A stretch of 64,000 nucleotides of DNA from Sipunculus nudus. Taxonomy: Eukaryota > Annelida > Sipuncula > Golfingiida > Sipunculidae. Below the pieces are notes generated by a model. The model was given only the letters and a program-made list of their open reading frames with translations, was not told the origin of the DNA and made no database searches. The stretch is taken from positions 77,546,124 through 77,610,123 of the forward strand of contig CM049308.1 of assembly GCA_026874595.1 (NCBI GenBank). The letters run 5' to 3'. The position numbers and the translations under genes are program-made. This document shows positions 25,301 to 33,829 of the stretch, one piece after another (position 1 is the stretch's first letter; the number at the start of each line of letters is the position of its first letter).

Positions 25301-27142
25301 TGTTCTTTTTGATATTTCAGGTGACAATGAGACAAGAGAAAACCACCGAGAAGCAGCTGGGCTGCCGGGATTTGATCTGCTCACTAGTCAGGAACGAAAG
25401 GTCAGTGAAAGGTCAAATCATGTAAGATGTAGACTGGTTACCTGCTCACTGTATTGAGCCATTCACAAGATGGTACTTTCAGGTCCATATATGCCCAAGT
25501 CCTCTGTATCCCATATTTGAGTTGCTCAGAGTAGATTGGTTGTATGGTCACCAAACTGGAGTTGATCTTAACAGAGAGATGCCTTTAACCTTTTAATAAA
25601 ACACTGATATTCTAGATTTGTTCATAAAACCATGAAATGTAGAGGAGAGGTTACTTGTAACGTCATCCTGCAGCATAGGGACCAACATCCCAACCACAAG
25701 GTTTATCAGTTGCTTCCTATTGTCCTCGCAGGGGATGGCCATTGTACTTGGGGGTCCATCCAACATAATAGTAGTCACTTTATATAAACTTATTTATATT
25801 ACATGGATTGTGCAACTAGAAATAACAAAGGACCCCTGCCCTAGGCACTCCCCTAGAATTTCACAAATGCTGCACTGTGCTGGCTAACATTGTATTTAGA
25901 AGCATTTAAAGCAGCATTAAGATTGACTGTTGCAGGAAGAGGACTTTTCATGATACTTAAATTGTCATACTTTAAACACATCATGTCTGTGTATTACTTT
26001 AGTTATCTCGTTTTAATCATACTAATTGTTATTACTTGTCATTATTTTATAGCTGTGCCACTCCATTGGCCTGAAGCCTGCCAGCTATATCACAATCAAG
26101 ACCTGTATTATCAAGGTAAGCAATCGCCACATGAGATTCAAACACCATGTAACAGCAATACAATGGTAGAACACTGCACCACCTTGCTACATTGTAAGGA
26201 TTTTTATCTTACTAAAGAGAACACATTTTATACTAGACTGTCGGCATTGATGAACTGATGCAAGGATACTTTGCCATCTATCAGACCTGGTAGAATATTG
26301 TGTCATCAGTACCACATCGGAAAGTCTTCTCCTGTGTGGGTTCACTAAACATTTGACTCTTGTCATTACTGAAAAAAAATCTAGCTACATTTTAGATGCT
26401 AGGATGGGTGACAGTATTCTGCAACATCAATGTTTTATAAACCAGTGGCACAAGAAAACATCAGTGTGATAAAACTGCATTTATTAGGCCAAAAAAAATT
26501 AATGTATGGTTCTCAGGCACTTTTTTCAGAAATCAATGCGGGCGGGCGGTATTTTATTTTTGACCTTTTTTGAATGTTTCGATAAAAATGTTATATGATC
26601 ATGGAAAAGCATGAAAATAACAAATTTTTTAGCTAAACGGGTAAAAGCACTACATAAATTGTATTATTTATCTTCTTGAAAGATTAAAATCAAAATAAAA
26701 ATTTTTGATGTGGAGGCTAAAAATTGACGGGACGGTGCCTGAGAACCATACCTTTTATTTTTTTGGCCTTATGTGAGGGATTTTAGAGGTTGTATATTTC
26801 TTAGATTAAACATTTTAAATGAGCAAGAAAAATAAACTTGTCATTAAAACTGGCAAAAGAAAAGTCTGTGGCAGTATTCAGAGGATATATTTTTAAAATA
26901 TATGAAACAATTATAAATATATATATATAAAAATATTATAATTACAATGTATATGATTTAAATTTCAGTAATTTTTGTCTTTATTAATTATGTATAATTT
27001 TCCCTTAATGGATTTTCAGGACTACCTCCAGAGGCGACAAGGGCTTCCTGCTAAGTTCCGCTATCCCAGTCACATGGATAAGACCCATCGGCGCAAAATA
27101 CTCAGTTTCCTCAGCGGGAATGGCTGGATAGGAGGAATATGA
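10289..27142 (+). CDS. TADA2B: Transcriptional adaptor ADA2b (TADA2B), 16 coding exons, complete
   Basis: SAGA-type histone acetyltransferase adaptor; in known family members it links the GCN5/PCAF acetyltransferase to ADA3 and acts in the nucleus on chromatin. Coding exons: 10289-10381, 10522-10581, 13471-13574, 14761-14801, 16408-16458, 16944-17000, 18392-18568, 19277-19436, 20089-20168, 20774-20845, 21019-21083, 23621-23670, 24977-25014, 25321-25400, 26053-26115, 27020-27142. They total 1314 nt, 437 residues plus stop, and every junction keeps frame; animal TADA2B is about 420 residues. Domain order: ZZ zinc finger (about 4-50), SANT (about 60-105), the ADA2-specific middle region containing LLGYMPLRDD and RYRRNGLTKLE, a linker, then a C-terminal SWIRM domain (about 365-437) ending in GWIGGI. 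The start is the first ATG after an in-frame stop at 10283. The motifs match ADA2b rather than ADA2a. Expression control is suggested only by the CRE and TATA-like sites upstream. Confidence 0.95.
10386..10395. promoter_or_regulatory. E-box/CLEAR-type palindrome GTCACGTGAC at the exon 1 donor
   Basis: Perfect 10-bp palindrome identical to the CLEAR consensus bound by TFEB/MITF and to a strong USF E-box. Its first two bases are the last two of the GCAAGT donor of intron 1. Position just downstream of the promoter favours, but does not prove, a regulatory role. Confidence 0.4.
10522..10581 (+). CDS. TADA2B: TADA2B coding exon 2 (second half of ZZ finger)
   Basis: 20 codons, CFSCGVEAGPHKKEHDYQVL, preceded by TTATTTACAG and followed by GTGAGT. 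Cys32 and the His42/His46 pair complete the ZZ zinc ligands. Phase 0 at both ends. The following intron of 2889 nt (10582-13470) holds no other exon that I can see. Confidence 0.95.
10614..10638. promoter_or_regulatory. Perfect ERE-like inverted repeat in TADA2B intron 2
   Basis: AGGTCA-CGC-TGACCT at 10619-10633, the consensus estrogen response element (inverted half-sites, 3-bp spacer). The symmetry extends outward through TATAT/ATATA to give two perfect 11-bp arms, 32 bp after the exon 2 donor. Confidence 0.45.
13471..13574 (+). CDS. TADA2B: TADA2B coding exon 3 (start of SANT domain)
   Basis: Begins DDGHYPLFEYRNIDWTS and runs into EAVEQFGFGNW, the first SANT helix signature of ADA2 proteins. 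The acceptor is TTCTTTTACAG. The donor GTTTGT is weaker than consensus and splits the Trp codon (TG|G), which the next exon restores. Confidence 0.94.
14761..14801 (+). CDS. TADA2B: TADA2B coding exon 4 (41-nt exon, SANT helix 2)
   Basis: Encodes NDVSDHVKDKTAE after completing the split Trp, aligning with the ADA2b segment between the two SANT helices. Flanked by TTCGTTTCAG and GTAAGA. Its phases (2 in, 1 out) match the neighbouring exons exactly, which is the main support for so short an exon. Confidence 0.9.
14954..16036. mobile_element. DNA element with perfect 16-bp TIRs in TADA2B intron 4
   Basis: AATACCGTATTTATTC at 14954-14969 and its exact complement at 16021-16036; similarity continues inward (ATTCNAATTTG) to about 23 bp. 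The 1.08-kb body has no recognisable transposase. Target duplication is unclear, so the superfamily is left open. Confidence 0.7.
16408..16458 (+). CDS. TADA2B: TADA2B coding exon 5 (end of SANT domain)
   Basis: Encodes ECKEHFLTYYIHGSVGK, matching the conserved ...EHYxxxYIHGxxGK of ADA2b at the end of SANT. The acceptor is TTTTCAG and the donor GTAAGA; 51 nt, phase 1 at both ends. Confidence 0.94.
16944..17000 (+). CDS. TADA2B: TADA2B coding exon 6 (linker after SANT)
   Basis: 57-nt phase 1-1 exon reading ATLPSEFTKKVKDHTCPDGG, corresponding to the VTDHTCPSGG segment of vertebrate ADA2b. Acceptor CTTTTGCAG, donor GTAAGT. Confidence 0.93.
17190..17755. repeat. Dispersed repeat in TADA2B intron 6
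   Basis: Contains three copies of an AAAATCCATGCATATTTAAT-like unit (17467, 17540, 17680) and two GAGGTCAGAGGTCACC blocks. The text GATAACTTTCTTGGG...CCAAACTTGCCAT parallels GATAACTC...CCAAACTTGGTAT at 23850, so it is a relative of that element. Confidence 0.55.
17983..18275 (+). repeat. TTAGTTCAGCTGAC-type repeat end in TADA2B intron 6
   Basis: Starts TTTTTAGTTCAGCTGACTAT and runs into GTCTGTC/GTCCGTC-rich text and a CACTTTTTGAAACTGTTGGACC segment, as do elements at 29402, 31008 and 37588. No coding potential. Confidence 0.55.
18392..18568 (+). CDS. TADA2B: TADA2B coding exon 7 (ADA2 middle region, LLGYMPLRDD)
   Basis: The largest coding exon, 177 nt. It starts PLSPSLSAPLPPVDISLQ and carries LLGYMPLRDDFEREYDNEAE and ISGLTLNYDDED, the most diagnostic ADA2b-type sequence in the window. 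Short frames in other phases across this exon are shadows of it. Phase 1-1 with a GTGAGT donor. Confidence 0.96.
18720..18806. repeat. 44-bp tandem duplication
   Basis: Two copies of AGTTTACATACAA...GTCTTTGTAAA.ATGATCACCAAAAC with two or three differences, in TADA2B intron 7. Confidence 0.85.
19277..19436 (+). CDS. TADA2B: TADA2B coding exon 8 (basic helix, Lys-rich linker)
   Basis: Encodes FKLAQVDMYRRRLHERQRRK followed by RIAREF and a Ser/Lys-rich stretch ending KKKGSKEER. The first half matches the conserved VDMYxxxLxERQRRKxIAR helix of ADA2b; the second half is a low-complexity linker. Donor GTGAGA; ends in phase 2. Confidence 0.94.
20089..20168 (+). CDS. TADA2B: TADA2B coding exon 9
   Basis: Encodes DIQDKLKLFAQFHSAKEHDN plus FLENLQ, corresponding to LRLKLRPLYQFMSCKEFDDLFENM in vertebrate ADA2b. 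Acceptor TCTTTCAG, donor GTAAGT; 80 nt with matching phases. Confidence 0.93.
20774..20845 (+). CDS. TADA2B: TADA2B coding exon 10 (RYRRNGLTKLE)
   Basis: Encodes EKHLKNRIKELMRYRRNGLT and KLE, the strongly conserved KEKxLxxxIxELxRYRRNGxTKxE block of ADA2b. Acceptor TTTTTTTGCAG, donor GTGGGT. Confidence 0.95.
21019..21083 (+). CDS. TADA2B: TADA2B coding exon 11
   Basis: Encodes GPDFDMERYRRERKKDNKKK and L, matching the YExxRxKRExRKENKxL region. It ends in phase 0 before GTAATG, a weaker donor. The intron that follows (21084-23620) carries a TTAA-flanked inverted-repeat element. Confidence 0.9.
21366..21781. mobile_element. MITE with ~41-bp inverted repeats, TTAA-flanked, TADA2B intron 11
   Basis: GGTATCAAAACTGTTTGAAA ... 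TAGATATAGG pairs with its complement at 21742-21781 over about 41 bp with one mismatch. TTAA flanks both ends (21362-21365, 21782-21785), as in piggyBac-type insertion, although a TA target is also possible. No ORF. Confidence 0.7.
22684..22766. repeat. 28-bp unit repeated three times
   Basis: CTCTTGCCTATNGCTGATAC + TATTCATT in three near-identical tandem copies, TADA2B intron 11. Confidence 0.85.
23621..23670 (+). CDS. TADA2B: TADA2B coding exon 12 (Ser/Thr-rich linker)
   Basis: 50-nt exon reading GTSSTVKRTSTVSKPT with acceptor TTCCTGACAG and donor GTAAGA. The sequence is unconserved linker, so support comes from phase continuity (0 in, 2 out) and splice sites. It could be optional, but skipping it together with exon 13 would change the frame (50+38=88 nt). 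Confidence 0.78.
23775..24720. mobile_element. Non-autonomous element with GGGGATACTATG ends, TADA2B intron 12
   Basis: Begins with a hairpin (GTATCCCCAGAC...GTCCGGGGATAC, 23775-23801) and ends GTCTGGGGATACTATGG (24700-24716). The body contains two and a part copies of a ~323-bp module (GGTCATGACCTT at about 23942, 24265, 24590), each of the complete ones with a GGTGGCGCCACC-like core. A run of 14 G sits at 24679-24692. No protein. Confidence 0.65.
24977..25014 (+). CDS. TADA2B: TADA2B coding exon 13 (38-nt microexon, Gly-rich)
   Basis: Encodes EGKGDGGGGKTDT between TTTTTTTCTTGTAG and GTGAGA. Low-complexity linker. Accepted because the phases (2 in, 1 out) are exactly those needed to join exons 12 and 14; no other reading bridges them. 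Confidence 0.75.
25321..25400 (+). CDS. TADA2B: TADA2B coding exon 14 (start of SWIRM region)
   Basis: Encodes DNETRENHREAAGLPGFDLL then TSQERK, equivalent to LPGFELLSDREK in vertebrate ADA2b at the entry to SWIRM. Acceptor GATATTTCAG, donor GTCAGT; ends in phase 0. Confidence 0.93.
26053..26115 (+). CDS. TADA2B: TADA2B coding exon 15 (SWIRM)
   Basis: 21 codons, LCHSIGLKPASYITIKTCII plus K, aligning with LCSSLNLSPARYVTVKTIIIK. Acceptor TATTTTATAG, donor GTAAGC; phase 0-0. The sequence before it (25400-26050) contains no other exon. Confidence 0.95.
26487..26768. mobile_element. Harbinger-like MITE, copy 1 (TADA2B intron 15)
   Basis: 282 bp with GGCCAAAAAAA...GGTTCTCAGGCAC inverted ends, flanked by TTA on both sides (26484-26486, 26769-26771). 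A 3-bp TTA target and these ends suit a PIF/Harbinger MITE. An inverted copy lies at 49091-49346. Confidence 0.75.
27020..27142 (+). CDS. TADA2B: TADA2B coding exon 16 (SWIRM end, stop codon)
   Basis: Begins DYLQRRQGLPAKFRYPSHMD and ends SGNGWIGGI before TGA at 27140-27142, matching the SWIRM C-terminus of ADA2b (DHLQKRQGIPSK...GWISRDAS). The stop is followed by about 2 kb without another ORF of note, taken as 3' UTR. Confidence 0.95.
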   Translation, partial: DYLQRRQGLPAKFRYPSHMDKTHRRKILSFLSGNGWIGGI

Positions 27143-29160
27143 ATCTCCAGCAGAAAACTGGGGAAGTGGTGGCTGTGTTCTCACAAAAACTGTTAAGGTG
27201 TCTTTCAAAGCCCTTCTTGTGAACCATAAGGCCAAAGCTCGGGTGCTGGGAGCATTACCGGTATGTCGAGTGCTCAGAGAGGCAAGGCCATTACAAATTG
27301 GCGGCTAAGCCAGGCTGCCGCCATCAGTGGTGGATTGCTGGTTGGTTGACGACAGGGCATTTATCCAGCTGGACCAGGAAATCTTCCATTGATGCATGCA
27401 TTCCGTGAGGCTCCGGAACCTCATGCCAATATACCGCACAACAAAGCTGCCTCTGGCGGCGCACGTCGTCCTAGACCAAATTAATTCTGTGTTATACGTC
27501 ATAGTCAGACTACTGTGCTTAACCTTGTCACTGACTACGCTTGAAGCCCAATGAATGTCATTAATGTGGAACAGTTAAGTGATGAACTGTACATGAACGG
27601 TTCTCACTCACATGACAGTGTGTACAGAAAGACGTACTTCCCATTTTCAGTTTAATATAGCATTTAATATAATTATAAGTGTGCAGATAAGGAAAATCAG
27701 TTTTAGATATAAAAAAATGGAACACTGCTGAAACACAGCTGCACATATTTGATATTAGTTAAAACTTGGTTCATATCTTGTTTTCCAGTTTTTCTTTCTA
27801 CTCAAATGTATTAATATAAGTAGATCTGCAGGTAATGATATATGAACTAAGATTTTCAGTAATCCTGAGAAAGCAGGATTTTTTTTACAGCGAATAAGGC
27901 ACATGTACATTGTAGATATAAGAAATGTCAATCTTACTTATGCAACAGTTAGGATTCTATCTTCTTGTTTATAATTTTGTGCTTTTTGTTTTGTTTCTCT
28001 GTGGATTATTCTGTTGTTTGTGGAAGGGATGTGTTGGATAAAATACATTAATTCTTCAGTTTATTATCAGAGCTTTAAGAGGAAAAGTTTATCTTGCACC
28101 AGTGACTGTGAAGTTTAATATGTATTTTTGTAATCTCACCTGTGGGTGGGCAATCACTGTGCCACTGGCGGCAACTGTCACGTGAATCTATATGCTGCCA
28201 GATTAATTTTTGGATGAATCTTCAATGTGTGGGTGTAGGGTATGTTGTGATATTGGGTGCAACTTGTTAGTGTAGATTCTTACAAACACAAAGATATCTT
28301 AACACTAATTAATTTCATGACATGTCAAGGTAATGCAATATTTCTTTTTGCAAAATGTTAGGAAAATAGTGATGATAGAGAAAAAAGTCCAAAGATGTAG
28401 GAGAGGTAGTTACAGCTAGAGAGGCTGTTACATTTGCATTTATATTGTTTACAAAAAGTCCCCAAGTGCAGATGATTGTTTTAGAGGTGTGCACATTAAA
28501 AGGCCACTGGCATAATATACAACCAAAAACCATATTTGAGATTTAATAACCACTTAGCAGCAGATCAGGCATTTATTTATGATTTAGCTGCACATTTTAT
28601 ACCTGGAAACCCTATATTTATAAATTTAATCGCAGTTCCTGGTCGGTCGGTTACACATTATTAACCATAAAGATATGTTTATTCCACACTACATTCTGGT
28701 CATTTTGTATACATGAGGAAAACCATGCATGATCTAAATACCTCCTTCCCTCTCCCACCTCTCTATTTCTGGCTGGCTTTTAAAAATGTTTATCAGATAT
28801 CTGGAAATTATGAGTAAGAAAGTTGGAGATGCAGAACTTATATTTTTGAATCAAAAATTGAGTGGATGCTTTAATCACAGTTGACTTGTAGTTCTCTGTC
28901 CATGCAGGTATTGGGAGGACTTGCAGGGCGCTGTAGTAAAGATAATCTGTGTAGATGCTGCACTTAAACTATGCTTGTTTATTTATGTGATGCCCCCTGT
29001 GTGTATGAATAATTCTATTTATTGCAGAGAATGCAAGTAGAACCGTGAAGTTGATGTAGCTCTACGCGTGGCACCCCCACCATGTATGATGCTAACAAGA
29101 GCCGTGGGCCTAATTCATGTTTCTGTTTACCTGTAAATAAAATGAAGCTATAAACTTGTT
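27143..29160 (+). other. TADA2B: Probable TADA2B 3' UTR
   Basis: About 2 kb after the TADA2B stop with no coding signal on either strand, ending at the AATAAA described separately. The extent is inferred: no earlier AATAAA was noticed in this stretch, but variant signals could give a shorter UTR. Confidence 0.45.
29136..29141 (+). terminator. Polyadenylation signal AATAAA for TADA2B
   Basis: Canonical AATAAA followed within about 15-40 nt by a T/GT-rich stretch (CTTGTTTCATTGTTAATTTT), as expected for a cleavage and polyadenylation site. Repeat sequence begins about 70 nt later. Confidence 0.5.
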
Positions 29161-29401
29161 TCATTGTTAATTTTGTTCTTATCATAAGGTTCAACAGTGT
29201 CAAAACGTGTCAGTCTAATGTATGGAGGGACAGACAGACTTTAGCGATCACTATAGCTGAGTCGACTCGCAGTCAGCTGAACTAAAAAGTTCATTTACAA
29301 ATACTGAATATTTAAACATAGACAGAATATTTAAACATAGACAGACTTGTAGACAAACAAAGTTGATCACTTTATCTATGAAGTTTTAATTAGATATTAT
29401 T

Positions 29402-30745
29402 TTTTAGCTTGGCTGACTATCTGAGCTATAGTCGTAGTCCATTGTCCATCATCCGTCTGTCCATCCGTAAGACTGGCACGTTTCGACACCATTGGACCTT
29501 CGAATCTGAAATTCTGCATACAGTTAGATGTCCCCAAAATCTCCTACCATGCTGAAAATTGGGTCAATAGGACTTCGTTCCTTTGAGATATTAAGGAAAA
29601 ACCTCAATTTTTTATTAGAAATCTATTTTTACACTTCAGGACTGCCTAATATCAAAACCACTCATCTGGTTTTCTTCATATTTACCATAAATGTTCCTCT
29701 ATATAGTTCCTATGTACATGCCAGAAATTAAGTCCGTATTATTTAATTTAAAAAAGTTATGGGCCCAAACATAATGGACTGTAAAAAAATCAGGAAAGAT
29801 ATTTGGTCGCTTAAGACCAAGTGTTAAAGGTAGGGACTTTTTTTCAGTAATACACTTTTAATTAATCAAAATTTAATTGTATACCAAAAATTAGATCAAA
29901 ATCTTTTACATTTTTTTAAATATTGGCAAAAATATAAAATTGGTACCTTAAATTTTGCCCAACTTTGGCCACGGCACGTTTTTCTCCTGTAAGTACTGTG
30001 GATTTAATTTTCACAGCATGTACACATAAGGATTTAATCTGTTAAAATCTGAAATTTGAAAATAAAAGCTGCAAAATTAGGCTAGTTGTTGAATTTTTTT
30101 GGAGGCTCGTGTATTCCCTTGCATTGTCAAGCGGTCCACTTTGATGACTGTAGGTCGTTCAGTGCACATCTCTATGCTCCCCAGGCTGTTGGCATAATGT
30201 TAGATGTCCCCAAAATCTCCTACCATACCGAAAATTGGGTCATTAGGACTTCGTTCCTTCGAGATATTAAGGAAAAACCTCCGTTTTCCATAAAAAAAGC
30301 CATTGTTACACTTCAAGGCTGCCTAATATCAAAACCACTGATCTGTTTTTGATCATATTTAGTATTCACATTCTTTCATACATTTTCTATGAACATACCA
30401 AAAATTAGGTCAGTATTGGGTATTATTTTGAAGTTATGGGCCAAAATATAATGCAATTTTTAAAAAATCAGGAAATATATTAACTCACCTAACATGAGAA
30501 TTGCTGAACCTAGAGACTTTTTTTCAGGAATATAACTTTATTTAATCAAGATTCAATTGTTTACCCAAAATTAGATCTGAATTTTGCAAATTTTTCAAGT
30601 TATTAGAATAAATAAAAAAATCAATACCTTAAATTTTGTCCAACTTTGGCAATGGCACGTTTTTTCCCTGTAAGCACTGTTGATTTAATTTTCACAGCAT
30701 ATATACATAAGGATTTAATCTTTTAAAATCTGAAATTTCAAAGAA
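29402..30745 (+). repeat. Two tandem ~675-bp modules of a dispersed repeat
   Basis: Starts TTTTTAGCTTGGCTGACTAT with GTCTGTCCATCC text, then a module beginning TAGATGTCCCCAAAATCTCC at 29525 and again at 30202. Both copies share GACTTCGTTCCTT.GAGATATTAAGG, GCCTAATATCAAAACCACT and GGCACGTTTTT. The first copy has a 67-codon ORF (29528) that is broken early by a stop in the second. Confidence 0.8.
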
Positions 30746-31007
30746 ATTAATTGGAAAGAATAGCTTTTATTCTTGTTTTCATACACCATGTCAAGTGTTG
30801 TTTACATCTAGCCCACCTAGTAGTACAGCCTTCACTTGCATTATGAAACCCACCCCAGGCAGCTTGCCTTGGCTCAGTTTGGCCACTACCAGCAGGCCTT
30901 CCCTCTGCCCTACACTCCCCCCCCCCCAGATGGTGCATAAACTAAATGAATGTTATTATTTTATGTATTTGATTCATTCTTATTCTAGGCTATGCTACAT
31001 TTTAGAT

Positions 31008-32110
31008 TTTATTAGCTCAGCTGACATTCAGTCATGCTGGGCTATAGCGATGGGTCTTTGTCCGTCGTCCTTCCATCTGTCCGTCCGGCCAGCCGTCCGT
31101 TAGCAGGGCACAAATCTTAACCATAGGGGCTAGGGCCATGAACCCTATGCAGTCTTAGAGGTTCTAAAAAGATCTCCTTGCATACCTGAAATTAGGTCAC
31201 TGCGACCTATATTCTCGAAGTTATGGGGTGGGTTTGCACCCCCCAGAAATAATTCTTTTAGCCAAAATTTTCATCCCAAACCTTCCATCTTTCACATACA
31301 GCTCACCTACCAACAGGGGAAGAATTATAATTATTTTGAGGTCACAAGGTCAAAGGTCAAGGTCACAGAACCTACTTCTTTGAAAAGCCTGTGGATGCAT
31401 TTTAAGCCAAGCCTTTCATCCCAATTCTTTGATCTGTCACATATAGCTCACCTACTAAGTGGGAGAAGAATCCTATAGATGTTGAGGTCGCAAGGTCAAA
31501 GGTCAGGGTCACAAGATCCACTTCTTTGAAAAGGTTGTGGACACATTTCAAGCTAGACCTTTCATTCCAAACCTTTCAGCACTGATATCGCTTCTCTGCC
31601 AACAGGGGAAAAGATGTTGATTTTGAGGTCAAAGGTCAAGTTCACAGCACTCTCTTCTTATGTAGAGTCATTTTCAGGCAAATTTTTCAATCTATACTTT
31701 CAATCTGTCATATATGGCTTACCTACCAATAGGGGAAGAAGCCTATTGATGTTGAGTTAAAAAAATCAAAGGTCAAGGTTACAATATTGTTCTAAATGCT
31801 TGTGAACATATTTCAAGTGAAACTGTTCAACCCAAACCTTCAGTTTTTCACATATGCCACATCTATGCATCACTCAATGTGATTCAAACTTCATATTTAT
31901 GGGTCTTTTTGCATGAAGAAATAGCTAATTGATTTTGAGGTCAGCTGGTCAGGAGGTTAAAGGTTGCAGGTCTAAGGTATTCACTCATTGGTTGCCAAGT
32001 AATTACACCCAGCCAGATGTAAGTGGTTAGTTAGTTACCCATCATTTAGAAAGAATCCAGTTGATATGTGGGCAAAAGGCCAAGGTCATAGGTCAGGTCA
32101 ACTTATTTTG
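31008..32110 (+). repeat. TTAGCTCAGCTGAC repeat carrying AGGTCA clusters
   Basis: Starts TTATTAGCTCAGCTGACATT and CGTCCGGCCAGCCGTCCGTT, followed by about six diverged ~140-bp modules, each with AAACCTTTCA, TCACATA.GGC, GGGGAAGAA and GAGGTCA..AAGGTCAAAGGTCA. No protein coding capacity. Confidence 0.65.
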
Positions 32111-33829
32111 TAGACTATCTCTATTTTTCTTGTGTATATAAGCTTGCACTCCAGCTGGTACATCTCACTGTGTGGCTGTAATTGTGAGTGACACTGGTGA
32201 CATATGACTCCCTTTTGTACCAGGCTATTAAGTGATAAGGCTGAGTAAGTACCTCGTTACTGCATAACAAAACACTGTTGGTGGAATACTTCAGCCAGGC
32301 ATTAACACTGAGAGTATAGTATTAAGGTTTAGCTACTGATTTATAAGATGATGGGAACATTTTGCAGTTTATTTTATGGATTCATAGCAATAAACTTAAT
32401 TTCCTAGATATCTGAATATTTTTATATAAATCACCACATATAAAAGCAAGTATTTGTTCTCATAATATGTGGATGTGTACTTGATTTAGGATGGCTTTAT
32501 TTTATAACAAGACTATTAGTCATGCTTTCTGCTTTTCTTTTCTTTCAGGTTTTGCAGTTTACCTACCCTGCTGACCCTACTGAAAAGCAGAGTGATAATA
32601 AACAAGGGACCTATGGGTCACGACGCTCAGCTGTTATATATGATAAAAAAATATTATTTAGAAATGAGGCACATGCTGGTTTTGTGTGGTAATAAATATA
32701 AGCTGTATTATGAGTTGTTGTTGTTTAGCTTATGTATGATTTTGATAGTACCTTTGGAGACAGGGAAGAGGATTGATTTCATTTATTTTATTAACAAATG
32801 GAGTACTATTGTCACACAGATTTTGACTTGGGCATATAACTTATAAGCAGAACATATAATATAAGAGTTTAACTATTTATTAAAAAAAATTACAAATATT
32901 GTCCCAAATATAATTTTTATAAAAAATAATAAGAGAATCATATGATTTTTTTAAATGAAATATAACTGATATGATTATTAAAATAATATTAAAGAATATA
33001 TTCATGAATGCATTCATGAATACATTTTGAAAGTATTTGCACGAGTATTCATATACTTTCATTTTTACCTGAATTCCTATTCTTTATACAAGAAATTTTA
33101 TAATGGAGTACATAATCATATTCGTATTTAAATACAATTACAAAGTATTCGCACCATGTCTGGTATTTATTCAGTTTCACCAACCAATGATGCTGAGAAT
33201 CAAGAATATACAAAATTCACACATTTAAATAATGATCATAAGTACCTGGTTTTATGGCTTTAATTTATATTAAAAAATAACTGTAAAAAATTCATTTTGG
33301 ACTAATTTCACATCAATGTACACACTAGACACAGTAGGAATCTAGATTAATATTATCAACTGCATCTTTGTCTATCATTAATTTCCTTCATATGATCCCT
33401 AATGATTAGTAATGAATAATATGATTTACTTCTTTATCATTAAAATTAAACTGAAAAATGCCATAGGTGACTGCATGGTGTTATTTGGAATATGTGACAT
33501 TCTACCCATTGATACAAGATTCTTATATCATCAGTAACTGCAAGTTAATTTCCTGTTATTATAAACTAACAAATTCCTTTTCTATTTTTCTTTAATTTGT
33601 TATTAAAAACCAATAAAAATTTATTAATTTATTGTTTATTGTTATGTTGTTGGTTAAAACTACTAGATGAGTTGGGTTGGACACCTGGATCAACTGTGGC
33701 TGGCCATAAGCTGCCTGGATTCCTGTATGCCTCGCCTCAAGCGTGCATAATTTGATGAAAGGTCAACAAGGTCAACATACAGGTGACTCAAGAGGGGCTG
33801 GAGAGAGCCAAAGTCTGACAGGGTCTCAT

